A program made the position numbers and the translations under genes. Below the pieces are notes generated by a model. That model made no database searches. It worked only from the letters and a program-made list of their open reading frames with translations, and was not told where the DNA came from. DNA of 27,970 bases. Origin: Byssochlamys sp. IMV 00236. Taxonomy: Eukaryota > Ascomycota > Eurotiomycetes > Eurotiales > Thermoascaceae. The stretch covers positions 1 to 27,970 of the forward strand of contig MSJH02000631.1 of the NCBI GenBank assembly GCA_001931875.2, written 5' to 3'. Of the stretch, positions 9,694 through 18,687 are shown in pieces (within the stretch, counting starts at the first letter, position 1; every line of letters starts with the position of its first letter).

Positions 9694-11751
9694 TTAATAT
9701 CTTGCCATTGTAGTAAGGTTAAAGGAATTAGAATTGGGAATAGTGGGAGGTGCAGTGGGAGAAGGCGCGTTTGTTGATGAAGATCTTGGTTGATTTGAAG
9801 AAGGTTGCATCATTTGATAGTTGGCAAGGATATTTCTTATTTGGTTATCATTCATCATGTTACTGTTATTGGCAAGCGATGGTTGGCTTGATAGTAGCTG
9901 TGCTACCATAGGATTGCCATTTAAAGCGGTACTCAGTAGCTGGGCAATGTTTGGTTGTTGCTGTTGTTGTTGTTGTTGCGCTTGGAGTTGAGGTGGATGC
10001 ATATTGAATGGTGCTGTCATGGTCATATGGTTTGCCTTGGGTGAAATAGATAGGTTTGCAGTTGCTGAACTGAGAGAACTACTAGAACTATTGTTCTGAT
10101 TAAGACCGTTCAACAGAGTGGCCAACAGCTGGGATACAGTAGGCTGTTGTTGCTGTTGTTGCTGCTGTTGGGGCATTTGATATTGTGTTGGAGGAGTGGT
10201 AATAGCAGCAACAGCACTAGTAGTATTAGTAGTAGAAGTAGTAGTAGTAGTCGTATGAGCCTGGTTTGGTTGTTGATATTGTCTCACAGGGACGGGCTTA
10301 GGCTGTAGTAAACTATAGACAGCTGCAAGGGTATTAGAGTCAATAGACTGAATAGGTGCTGAGGCAGGACTACTAGTACTTGTAGCAATACTTTGTCTGC
10401 TATTAGTACTAGACATTGTTGCAGCTGGATAGTTATTCTGTACGGGAACAGAAGATAGGGCAGAACTGTGGTATGTAGACTCAGAGGGAGACAAGGAACG
10501 TAACACAATTTCAGCAGCTTGCTCACCCAATATACTGTCATATTCTAATACAATGTTTACGTGTTAGTTTAGAAGTAAACAAATATGCAATAAATAACTT
10601 ACCATCAAATCTAATGCCTCTGCCGGTCGTATTGGGAGTAAATACCTGAAGGGAAACTTTTCGCTGACTCTCAAGATCACGGTTAATAGTAACTACAGCC
10701 TTTACACCTTCCATCGCCATCTGCTTTACAAGAGATTCTCTGGTATTTGGGAATTGTAAAATAACCGTAGCCACAGAGATACTTTTCTTTCTAAATTCAT
10801 CTTCAACATTTGAAATAAACTGTTGAGAAACGTTATTCCAAGCAATGATCTTAACCACTGGAATCTGGGTATTCAAGCTAATTTCAGGATGACGAGGGTC
10901 ATATTCGGTATTATCTGCATACTTTTGTTGTTGTTGTGGTGGTGGTGCTTGATGACGATTTTCTAGGCGTCTATTATAAGAGTGATCGTCATTTCTTCGG
11001 TGAATTTTAGGACCAGGTCTTGCTAATTTTTGGCGATGCCTATCATCCTCACGGGCAAAGTAGGGCTTGGTACGACATATCTCCAATTCTACAAAAAAAG
11101 AAAAGTCAGTTTATCAATTCATACACGAGAGCAATCACACTTACCTAACGTAATTCCTTTAAACTTTTTACCATTCTCACATTGAACAGCGTTTGCACAA
11201 GCAAAGGGACTATCAAATTGAACAAAGCCAAACGTATTTTTAAAGACAACTTCAAGAACTTCACCATAAGCACTAAAATAGGCCATCACATCTTCTTTAT
11301 CAACACGAGCGGGTAATTGGCGTATCAGCATACGGGACTCAGGAGAGACATCGCTCCAATCAACATTTTTCTTTGATAATATGCTGTTGGCATCAGGCGC
11401 AGCAACTCTTTTTTTAGATGGCGCTTGACGACCACTATGAGTAGTAGCGTCATCTAGTTTACGTTTACTACTAAGTAAAGAATACTCATCAAACTCATCT
11501 AATTCTGTTTCATGCTTTTTAACATAATTGTATTTTTTAGTTTGCTTCATCTCTTGCCCTTGGAGCATTGCTTCATGTTGCTGTTGTTCCTGCTGAGTCT
11601 GTAAACGACGGTAAGGGTCTTGAGGACGGTCAGGTTCTTGTTCTTTTGGTTCTTCAGATACTGGTTCCTTAGTATTCAATTTATTATTATCATTGGCAAA
11701 TAATGCCGAGAAGAAATCATCTACAACTGTTGGCTTATTGTTGTCTGTCAT
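9694..11751 (-). CDS. NAB3: Nab3-like RRM protein with polyglutamine C-terminus
   Basis: Three exons (11751-11145, 11088-10603, 10544-9694; introns 56 and 58 bp) give 647 aa. An acidic/Gln-rich N-terminus is followed by one RRM at about 139-208 (RNP2 LIRQLP, RNP1 FGFVQF). Then comes a basic linker, and at about 270-365 an anticodon-binding-like fold as in NCOA5/Nab3 proteins (VVKIIAWNNVSQQFISNVED, MEGVKAVVTINRD). The long last exon encodes Gln, Ser, Thr and Asn-rich sequence with two runs of about nine Gln. Yeast Nab3 acts with Nrd1 and Sen1 in termination of non-coding and short RNA polymerase II transcripts, and its Gln-rich tail self-assembles. The function here is inferred by domain order. 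It lies 449 bp downstream of the bZIP gene, on the same strand. Confidence 0.82.
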
Positions 11752-12200
11752 GTTTTTTTTTTTTTGCTTTCAGTTATAAAAGAATAGTGTGTGATTGTGT
11801 GTGAGTGAGTTTGAGTGCTTGGTTGATATAAATGTAAAAGAGGAGGGGGGGAAGAAGCAGAAATTAAAGACGGTATGTAACGCTAACTACTTTTTGTGTG
11901 AGTATGTCCTAACTGGTTTGGATGTTTTGGGGTAGAGATAAATAAAGGCTATAAAGAGGAATATATGTATGTGATAAGTAAAACTCTCTCGCTTGTTACT
12001 TTATAAAAAAGTTCTTTTTTTGTTCTAAAGAAAAAGAGGAAAAAAGAAAATGGAGGAAAAAATTTTTTATTTAAATATTGCGTATGCATCTGAGATTAAA
12101 ACATACAAAACAGATGAACCAATAAAATGTGCTTATTCTTGGTAGTGCAAGCGAGATATAAAAAAGAGAGAGAGAAGCAGCAAAGTAAGGAATATAATAT
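11752..12200. other. intergenic: NAB3 promoter and bZIP 3' region
   Basis: No gene seen. It has a T run just before the NAB3 start codon and a GTGTGTGATTGTGTGTGAG stretch near 11790. The rest is A/G-rich DNA that serves as promoter for the minus-strand NAB3 gene and as 3' region of the bZIP gene. Confidence 0.6.
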
Positions 12201-13598
12201 TTATGCAGTTGCTTCTATAAAAATCAAGTCAATAAAGAAAAAGAAGCAGAGAATAATTATTTTACCTTGAGCAGTTGATAAACTGGACTCGCTATTTTCT
12301 TGTTTATCAAATTCGCTCTTTGTAACACTTGGTCCTTCACAGGTCGCGTCTTGCTCTTCTTCTTTGATTACACTCACTTTAGTCTGTGATGACATTGCTG
12401 TGTCAGTAGTGTCATTAGCCTTGTTAGTATTAGTACTGCTGTTGACGGAAGCAGGACTACTGTCTGTAGTAACTGGATGAGCGACGGTCGTGCTGGAAGC
12501 TGCCATCGTTGCTGCTGTATTTGGAATATTTCCCATGCTTAGTTTTGCATTCAACTCTTCAACTTCCTTCATCAATCGGTATCCTTCGGTACCTTGCATC
12601 GCAGCTATATTTAATTTATTTTTAAGCTCTTCCACTTCTTTTTGCAGCAAAGCATTCTGTTGTTCAAGTTGAACAATCTTTTCTTCCATATCATGAATAT
12701 GTTGTTTCTTCTTTTTACGGCATTCTTTAGCTGCTTGTCTATTCCTTAGCAGCCTTCTCTGTCGACGTTCATCATTGGTCATATTTCTTGTACTTTGTCT
12801 CTTGCTACCCTGAGCGTCTTCTGGCATTGGATGGGGTATGGCTGCAGGTTGGGGAAGTTGAGAAGGAGGACCTGGAAGTGCAGTAATTACAGCACCATTT
12901 TGAAACTGAAGAAGATTAGATGCAAGTGCAGGCACAGCAATAGGGGCTACCATCGCTTGAGCTAAAGAAGCTGCTGTAAAGTTGGCAAGATCGTGTCCCT
13001 GTGCATGAACATACTGCTGTATGATCTGATGCTGTTGAGATTCATTCAATAAATGCATGCCCGGAGGCACAGGTGGTGTATTAGTAATATTTAAAATGGC
13101 ATGTGGATGTGGATGAGAATGTGGGTGTGGGTGCTGTGATGGATTGGTCTGCACTTGTGTTCCATCTTGTTCTGCAGTTGGTAACGGCTCTGGTTGTTTC
13201 TCCTGTGGTTCCTTAGCCTGCTGCTCTTGCGACTGCGGTGTCGGTTCTAATGATAATTGTTGATCACCATGTTGTTCTTCTCTCTTTGATTGACCAGCAT
13301 GATTCATCATCTTCTCATCATTTGTGTCACTCGATTTATTGTTATTTATAGAATCTTCCATAGTTGCATTGGGGTTGCTTTGACTTTCTTCATTCACCGA
13401 AGCCGCTTCTGAACTCTCTCGGGCATTGTCTGATGTATCTTCTTTTATATTTTCTTCATTTGTTGTTGTATCACTTGTATTATCGTCATCCAGTTTAGCT
13501 ATTTTAGCCTCTTTTTGTATTGGCTCTTCAGCAGGACGTTTAAGATCCTGTTTATTTTCACTGTTGGAATAGGTATCTTCAATAACTGAGTCTGCCAT
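12201..13598 (-). CDS. CREB/ATF-like bZIP transcription factor
   Basis: Two exons (13598-12266 and 12214-12201) give 448 aa. The N-terminal half is acidic and Ser/Asn/Gln-rich, with a His-Pro repeat (HPHPHSHPHPH) near residue 160. The basic region at about 275-295 (RRLLRNRQAAKECRKKKKQH) carries the N-x-A-A-x-x-C-R signature of the ATF/CREB subgroup. The heptad zipper runs to about 330 (MEEKIVQLEQQNALLQKEVE), and a second short coiled segment (LMKEVEELNAKL) follows. It should dimerise and bind TGACGTCA-type sites in the nucleus, as Atf1/Sko1-type factors do in stress responses; the exact orthologue is not resolved. The predicted 51-bp last intron (12215-12265) has no stop and keeps frame. Spliced, the protein ends AQEATA; unspliced, it gains a hydrophobic segment. 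Confidence 0.88.
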   Translation of the reverse strand: MADSVIEDTYSNSENKQDLKRPAEEPIQKEAKIAKLDDDNTSDTTTNEENIKEDTSDNARESSEAASVNEESQSNPNATMEDSINNNKSSDTNDEKMMNHAGQSKREEQHGDQQLSLEPTPQSQEQQAKEPQEKQPEPLPTAEQDGTQVQTNPSQHPHPHSHPHPHAILNITNTPPVPPGMHLLNESQQHQIIQQYVHAQGHDLANFTAASLAQAMVAPIAVPALASNLLQFQNGAVITALPGPPSQLPQPAAIPHPMPEDAQGSKRQSTRNMTNDERRQRRLLRNRQAAKECRKKKKQHIHDMEEKIVQLEQQNALLQKEVEELKNKLNIAAMQGTEGYRLMKEVEELNAKLSMGNIPNTAATMAASSTTVAHPVTTDSSPASVNSSTNTNKANDTTDTAMSSQTKVSVIKEEEQDATCEGPSVTKSEFDKQENSESSLSTAQGKIIILCFFFFIDLIFIEATA

Positions 13599-15081
13599 TT
13601 TTAAACAAAGATAATGACGTTGCTATTTCTTGTGAATAAAACACTGTACGATATAAACAATGTCTTTTTCTTTCTCTCCTTACCTTTTGTTTGTTTTGTA
13701 TGGAATAAAGCCTTCTTGTTCTTTTTATAAATGTAAAATATGCTTTCCCTCTTTATCTTCCTTTACTATTTTCACTATAATTGAATTGTTTCAATACTTT
13801 GCTCTTTTATTGGATAAGCTTACTCAGTCGGGAATACTTTACAGTTTTGATGACGAAAAAGAGGATGTCGACGTAACAGAAAGAAGTGGAAACTTGATGA
13901 CGCAAAAAAAAATTTTCGTTTTTATGTGCAGTCTTGGCGCACACCAACATGCGCACCACATCGAATTCATTAAACTAACAAACGGTCACGAGTTGGACAG
14001 TCCTTTCAATGTAGTAATGTTTATGAATTCAGTTCTAGATTAAACGAGTCCTATAGAGAATTTGGCAAAGTGTCCTTGAGAAGCAACGAACACAGGACAA
14101 AAAGTCCAATTATTCAAGCCACAAAGCTTTCTCTTGATTTTATTGTCAGAACTAAAGCATGTATCCTTCCTTTTCCTTTGATCATTTTGTGACAAAGAGC
14201 ACTGTCAAGCTTTATTCTCGTTGATTATACGTTCATTGGTGTATTGACTCTTTGATGTTCTGGCTGACAGAAAACTCTTTCTGTTTATCATAAAGCTCTT
14301 CTTCTCACATGATGATCTTGTGCTCATTTTCTTCTTGTAGATCGTTTCATTTACGTGTTTTCTAAGGCTGTCTTGATTATGGACAACATTGGAAAGATAT
14401 TATATGATTATAAGCGGAAGAGTACAGGCATTTTTCAGGATATTTGTTTTGCAGTGTTCCTTATAGACTACTCTTGCTCAATGCTAATGGGTGAAAGAGA
14501 ACAAGTTTATGCTTTCCTTGTGAGTTACGGAGGTATTAAGTCATTTTCCTTGTTTAACCAAAGTACAAGCATTATTGCCCATTTTGATAGTGGTACTCCC
14601 TCAAGAGACCTCATATGTCTTTTATCTTTTCATTGTCATTATTGAGCCATATTGAGGCTTATTATGCCCACATAATTATGAAGCTCTATAATGGCGTCAA
14701 TCAACATCAATAAATATTAACATGCAGAAAAAATGATTGCGGAGTCTAGAAATAGTGAGCCACCATAAACAGAGACAACACGGGATTGATAAAAGCTAAA
14801 TTCATTCAAACTGAATTGTGAATCAACCCAAAGCGTGTATCCAATTCTCTCGTCATAAAGGCACCAAGAAATACTTGGATACGATCACACAAGCACGTTG
14901 CAAAGAAAAACAATATTAATTACGTCATCAGCTTGTCATCCAATCAAATAATAAAGAGCTGAAATAATTAGGTGCTTTTTGAAGTGTCGTCTGCGGTCTT
15001 TTTTTTTTTTTTTTCTGAAATTTTTTTTTTGAAACTTTTTTTTACACTTGCTTCTTTCTTTTTTACTTTAAATTTCATAAA
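13599..15081. other. about 1.5 kb divergent intergenic region (bZIP and TRA2)
   Basis: No gene accepted. A 127-codon + frame (13660-14043) and a 96-codon + frame (14355-14645) exist, as does a 55-codon minus-strand open frame without ATG (14717-14884, containing GYTLWVDSQFSLNEFSFYQS). None has clear splice partners or a recognised domain. The first begins in T-rich DNA, which favours chance openness. TGACG-type motifs cluster at 13615-13902. The TRA2 side ends in long T runs (about 15000-15060). Confidence 0.5.
13615..13902 (-). promoter_or_regulatory. cluster of CRE/ATF-like half sites upstream of the bZIP gene
   Basis: TGACGT at 13615-13620 lies 17 bp before the bZIP start codon. TGACG occurs again at 13851-13855 and at 13898-13902 (TGATGACGCAA), and TTACGTCG reads on the minus strand around 13868-13875. 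A CREB/ATF-type protein would bind such sites, which suggests autoregulation. This is an inference from motif matches only. Confidence 0.35.
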
Positions 15082-16131
15082 ATGGGAGACAGACCTGCCA
15101 GTCCTATGGTAAGACAACATGATTAACTCTTTACTGCATTTCATTCTAATTCTAAATACTATATTTTAGGATGCTTATGACAGCAGACCTTCGGATCGCG
15201 GTGACATGGACCGTCACAGCCGTTCCAGAAGTAGATCACCTAAATACGAACGTCGCTCTGCTAGTCGTTCTCGCTCTCCTCCTCGTCGCTATTCTCCTGA
15301 TAGACGTCCCAGAAACCGCTCGCGTTCTCGTTCTCGTTCTCGCTCTCCCTCTCGAAGCAGAGATCGAAGAAGCAGCAGAAGACGAAGGTATATATAAACA
15401 AGACACTTGACACTTCAAAGATGAAACTCAAATTTGCTTGTAATTATGTGTAGCGTATCTCCTCGTCGTCATAGCCGTAGCCCACGTTATCGCCGTCGTT
15501 CTCCCGCTCGCAGAGAGTACGTAGCTTGCTTGAATATATTTGACAGTTTATACTAATTTTTTTCTTCTTCTTTTCAGAAACAAAGAATTCCATGGGACTA
15601 GAGTGAGTTGATAAAAAGACATGAAAAAATCATGATACTAACGTTCGTATAGGAGGCACCTGAAATGTCAAACATCTTGGGTGTTTTCGGTTTAAGCTTG
15701 AGAACTAGAGAGGAGGACTTGGAGGATGAATTCCGTAAATTTGGTGCCATTGAAAAAGTTACTATTGTTTATGACCACAGGGTAAGAAAAGAAGAGCTTA
15801 CTTTTTGGCCAGATGATTAATATATCTATAGACTAACAGATCAAGAGGCTTTGGTTTCGTATACTTCCAAGATCAAGAGGATGCCACTCGTGCTCGTGAT
15901 GCAATGAATGGCAAAGACATTGATGGACGTAAAATTCGTGTTGATTATTCTGTCACTCATCGTCCTCATACTCCCACCCCTGGCCAGTATATGGGCGAGA
16001 GAAGACCCAACTACTATGACCGTGACCGCAGATTTAGAGATAGACGTAGCCGTAGAAGTCGTTCTCGTTCTTTTGACAGACGTAGAAGATACTATCGCTC
16101 AAGAAGCCGCAGCCGATCTTGGTCTCGTTAA
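15082..16131 (+). CDS. TRA2: Transformer-2-like SR/RRM splicing factor
   Basis: Six exons (15082-15108, 15170-15387, 15454-15516, 15578-15602, 15653-15781, 15832-16131) give 253 aa; every junction keeps frame, and exon 4 is only 25 nt. The architecture is RS1-RRM-RS2. Residues 10-105 are rich in RS/SR ([20 protein letters not shown]). The RRM at about 115-200 has RNP2 LGVFGL and RNP1 RGFGFVYF, with the Tra2-type lead [19 protein letters not shown]. An Arg/Asp/Tyr linker and a second RS tail follow ([19 protein letters not shown]). Metazoan Tra2 binds GAA-type exonic enhancers and promotes exon inclusion; a related nuclear role is inferred. Intron 4 holds a canonical TACTAAC branch site at about 15637. 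Confidence 0.92.
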
Positions 16132-16299
16132 ATATGAGGCTGTGTGTGCACGGAAAGAAAAACAAAGAATTAACTTTTTTTTCTCTTTAGTTAAAACAAG
16201 AAATCCTAACCTGTCTCTTGCTAAACTAAAATCAAGCCATTTTTCATTTTTTTAAACTCTTCAAAAATAAAACAAAGTCCTCAAATAATCAGTCAAGAC

Positions 16300-16338
16300 A
16301 AACACAAACACACACACGCACACGCACACGCACACGCA
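16300..16338 (+). repeat. CA / CACACG microsatellite
   Basis: An ACAC-rich tract ends in several CACACG hexamer units, inside the TRA2-Hsp20 intergenic region. Confidence 0.85.
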
Positions 16339-16416
16339 TCCCTTCAAACCTTCCTGTGTAAATTATTCAAACTACTACTACTACTTATTACTGTCAAGAA
16401 AGACTCCTGTTACAAA

Positions 16417-16500
16417 GAAGTGTTCAAAGAAGTGTACAAGGAAGTGTACAAGGAAGTGTACAAGGAAGTGTTCAAAGAAGTGTACAAGGAAGTGTACAAA
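16417..16500 (+). repeat. 12-bp minisatellite, seven units
   Basis: Seven consecutive 12-bp units follow the consensus GAAGTGTACAAG; units 1 and 5 read GAAGTGTTCAAA, and unit 7 ends AAA. There are no indels, so the tract stays open in one frame and would encode repeated Glu-Val-Tyr/Phe-Lys within a 62-codon frame (16420-16608). There is no other evidence that the frame is translated. Confidence 0.9.
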
Positions 16501-16853
16501 AGAAGTTGTTTAGTTATTTCAAACATTTCAAGATTTCAGGTAGGGGTTTTAAAAGAATTACCAATAGCTGGTGCATCACAGCATACACAACACGTAATGT
16601 TTATATGAATAATAAAAGAGTACATATAAAAATAAATACAATCGCACTCTGAGCTATCAGCATTGAAAAAGAGAGAGAGGAAAAGCATTACTGTGACTTT
16701 GACAGCTCTTGTCCTTACTAGGTTGTACTATCAGTAAATTGTGCGTATGTGAAAAATCAACATTATGACAAACATAAACAAAGAACAAATAAAGTAATAT
16801 GATTTATTGATGCGAATGAAAGAACAAGAAATATACAATATGTTTAGAAGCAC

Positions 16854-17330
16854 TCAATGAATGTCAATACGCCTTCTATTTTCATCAGAAGCTTTTGGAA
16901 TATAGACCTTCAAGACACCGTTTTCATAAGAAGCGTTGATGTCAGAGACATTGATGGGAACAGGAAAACTGATTGATCTTTGAAAACTATTGGAGCTTCT
17001 CGGGGCCCAATAGTTAGGATTCTTGTTGGTTTCTAAACGATAGGTATCATGGTGATTTTGCGAGGAACCGCTGAGAAGCAGAGTACGATTATCAGCAACT
17101 TCAATGTTGATATCTTTTTTATCATAACCAGGTAGCTCAGCTTGCAGTTCAAAGCCTTCTGGAGTTTCATGAATATTGGTGGCAGGAAGACGCATGAAGG
17201 AACCGAATGAACTACTGACAGAGCTAAAAGAGCTTCGAGAAATATTGAACCAATTTGGGTTGTCAGACATGGATGATATACGATCCATATCACGAAAAGT
17301 ATCAGTGAAGAACCTGCTTGAAAATGCCAT
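16854..17330 (-). CDS. small heat-shock protein (Hsp20/alpha-crystallin)
   Basis: A single exon of 158 aa starts at the ATG at 17330. The longer upstream open frame (to 17516) is rejected because a TATATAAAC element (about 17373-17381) and AT-rich leader lie inside it. The N-terminal arm is Phe/Ser-rich (MAFSSRFFTDTFRDMDRISS). The alpha-crystallin domain covers about 50-148, with ATNIHETPEGFELQAELPGY at its start and the conserved A-x-x-x-x-G-V-L motif near its end (ASYENGVLKVYIPK). The C-terminal IDI is an IxI motif used in oligomer assembly. It is an ATP-independent holdase chaperone, usually stress-induced and cytosolic. A diverged copy of its upstream region lies about 1 kb further right. 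Confidence 0.93.
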   Translation of the reverse strand: MAFSSRFFTDTFRDMDRISSMSDNPNWFNISRSSFSSVSSSFGSFMRLPATNIHETPEGFELQAELPGYDKKDINIEVADNRTLLLSGSSQNHHDTYRLETNKNPNYWAPRSSNSFQRSISFPVPINVSDINASYENGVLKVYIPKASDENRRRIDIH

Positions 17331-17460
17331 AGTGTTGATTGATGTGTTGAAGATAGAAATAGAAAAGAGGTGTTTATATATGTTTTTGGTATCATAATGA
17401 AACACAAAGTTTGCTGAATGATAAATCCATATGCCAGTAAAGTTGTCAATTGTTGTTGTC

Positions 17461-17491
17461 AGCTGGTCTAAACTGTCAATACATGCATGAC
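17461..17491 (-). repeat. upstream element of Hsp20, copy 1
   Basis: This 31-bp block, about 130 bp before the Hsp20 start, matches 18482-18512 at 28 of 31 positions. The copies share GACATGCATGTATTG-like sequence on the Hsp20 sense strand. Similarity extends loosely on the gene-proximal side. Confidence 0.7.
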
Positions 17492-17620
17492 TACACAAGA
17501 TAACCCTCATGGTCATTATTAATCATATCCGTCAGAAAGAGACAATAGGCCACTTTATAGCTCATGTTGTGTATACCTTTGGGCTTCTTTTTTTGATCTC
17601 TCACAGAAAAAGTAAAAGCT

Positions 17621-18252
17621 TTATTCAAATTGCTTTGCAAATGAAATTATCTTTTGTCGTTTGCCGAAATAAAACTTTTTGAAGTTGGCAAAGTCATTGG
17701 TAAATCGTTTCAAACTTGTAGCCACATTGCTATGAAGATGGTTGAGGATCAAGCTATCTTTATTCTCGTTCTCATTCCTATCCTTCTCCTGGCCCTTGTC
17801 ATTACTATGTTTTCGTGGGAGAAGTAAGCGTTGAAGATGATGAACGTACAGGAACAAATCTCACAGCCAAGGATACGATGAAGTGATTGCCTTGAAACAC
17901 ATGTAAAATGTTTGCAGCATCTTTTTTCAGACGTGAGGATATGCATAACTATTTAAGAGTAAGCATTAATTGTAGATCTATATGATTTGCTACGCTGTAA
18001 CTATTGTTTGATGCTTTTTCTTTTCCCACATGAGGCAAGCTATGCAAATTACAAGAACAAAGGTTTTGCTGTGTCCTTCCCAGAAGATAATTCATAAATA
18101 ATGTCTATCTTAACAGTAACAGGATCAAATATTGGTGCAGTACTTTCATAAGTATCAGTGGTTGCAATGCTGTCATACTTTCTCTTGTGTGATCTTGCCC
18201 AGAAGATACCAGCCTCTGCGTATTCCACAGACTTCTTTGGATTGCCAAAGAG
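17621..18252 (-). pseudogene. broken coding-like remnant downstream of a second Hsp20-type promoter block
   Basis: Three consecutive protein-like open stretches lie on the minus strand. They are 18252-18049 (67 codons, no Met, includes PKKSVEYAEAGIFWARSHKR), 17948-17805 (47 codons, directly after an AAATAG acceptor-like sequence, includes NILHVFQGNHFIVSLAVRF) and 17857-17621 (78 codons, includes NVATSLKRFTNDFANFKKFY). They are in different frames, and no intron with good signals joins them in phase. No usable start codon was found upstream of the first. This fits a decayed gene, or a gene whose splicing I failed to solve. The family was not recognised. It lies between Hsp20 and the second copy of the Hsp20 upstream block. 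Confidence 0.35.
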
Positions 18253-18481
18253 CTATCAAGTTGACGACTTGCGAATTAAATTCTTTATAAAAGGAAGTGA
18301 ATGTTATTAAAACAAGACAAGTGTGCGTTTTATAGGAGGAGAGAATCTATAGCTGCTATTTGTATTTAATGTTGTCAGTGTGATTATTTGTCAGATGCGA
18401 AATGCATATACTTTTATAAGATCATACTCGAGTTGTTATAATGATAACTTTATGCACGTAAATTTGTTAATACTTGTTGTA

Positions 18482-18512
18482 AGCTGGTTTAAACAGACAA
18501 TACATGCATGAC
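18482..18512 (-). repeat. upstream element, copy 2
   Basis: This block matches the Hsp20 upstream block at 17461-17491 at 28 of 31 positions. TATAAAAG (about 18413-18420, minus strand) and TATAAAACG (about 18325-18333) lie between it and the broken coding remnant, so it looks like a duplicated promoter. Confidence 0.7.
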
Positions 18513-18687
18513 CATATAAAATCACTCCTTCATGGCTTCTATAAAGCACTCTATATGATAAAAGTTGCTTCTCTCATATCAGAAAATGACCAGCTACGAA
18601 AACGACTTTTTAAAAATGACAACTATAATTTATCAGCGTAACAGTTTTAGATACGGAGGACTGTTATTAAATAAAAAACACTATATA

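Larger units (their letters stand above)
16132..16853. other. repeat-rich intergenic region between convergent TRA2 and Hsp20
   Basis: It holds the 3' ends of both genes, a CA/CACACG microsatellite, an (ACT)n stretch near 16372 and a 12-bp minisatellite, all flanked by A/T-rich DNA. No conventional gene was recognised. Confidence 0.6.

Noticed and set aside
13660..14043. 127-codon + frame near the bZIP promoter
   Set aside because: The first half comes from T/C-rich DNA that lacks stops by composition. No recognised domain and no splice partners; left as uncertain, not annotated.
14837..14882. GTATCCAA/TTGGATAC inverted repeat with an inner CCAAG/CTTGG hairpin
   Set aside because: The arms are short and no transposon ends or target-site duplications were seen; it can arise by chance in 1.5 kb.
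17331..17516. N-terminal extension of Hsp20 in the same frame
   Set aside because: The extension contains a TATA-like box and AT-rich leader, and the family starts close to MAFSSRFF.
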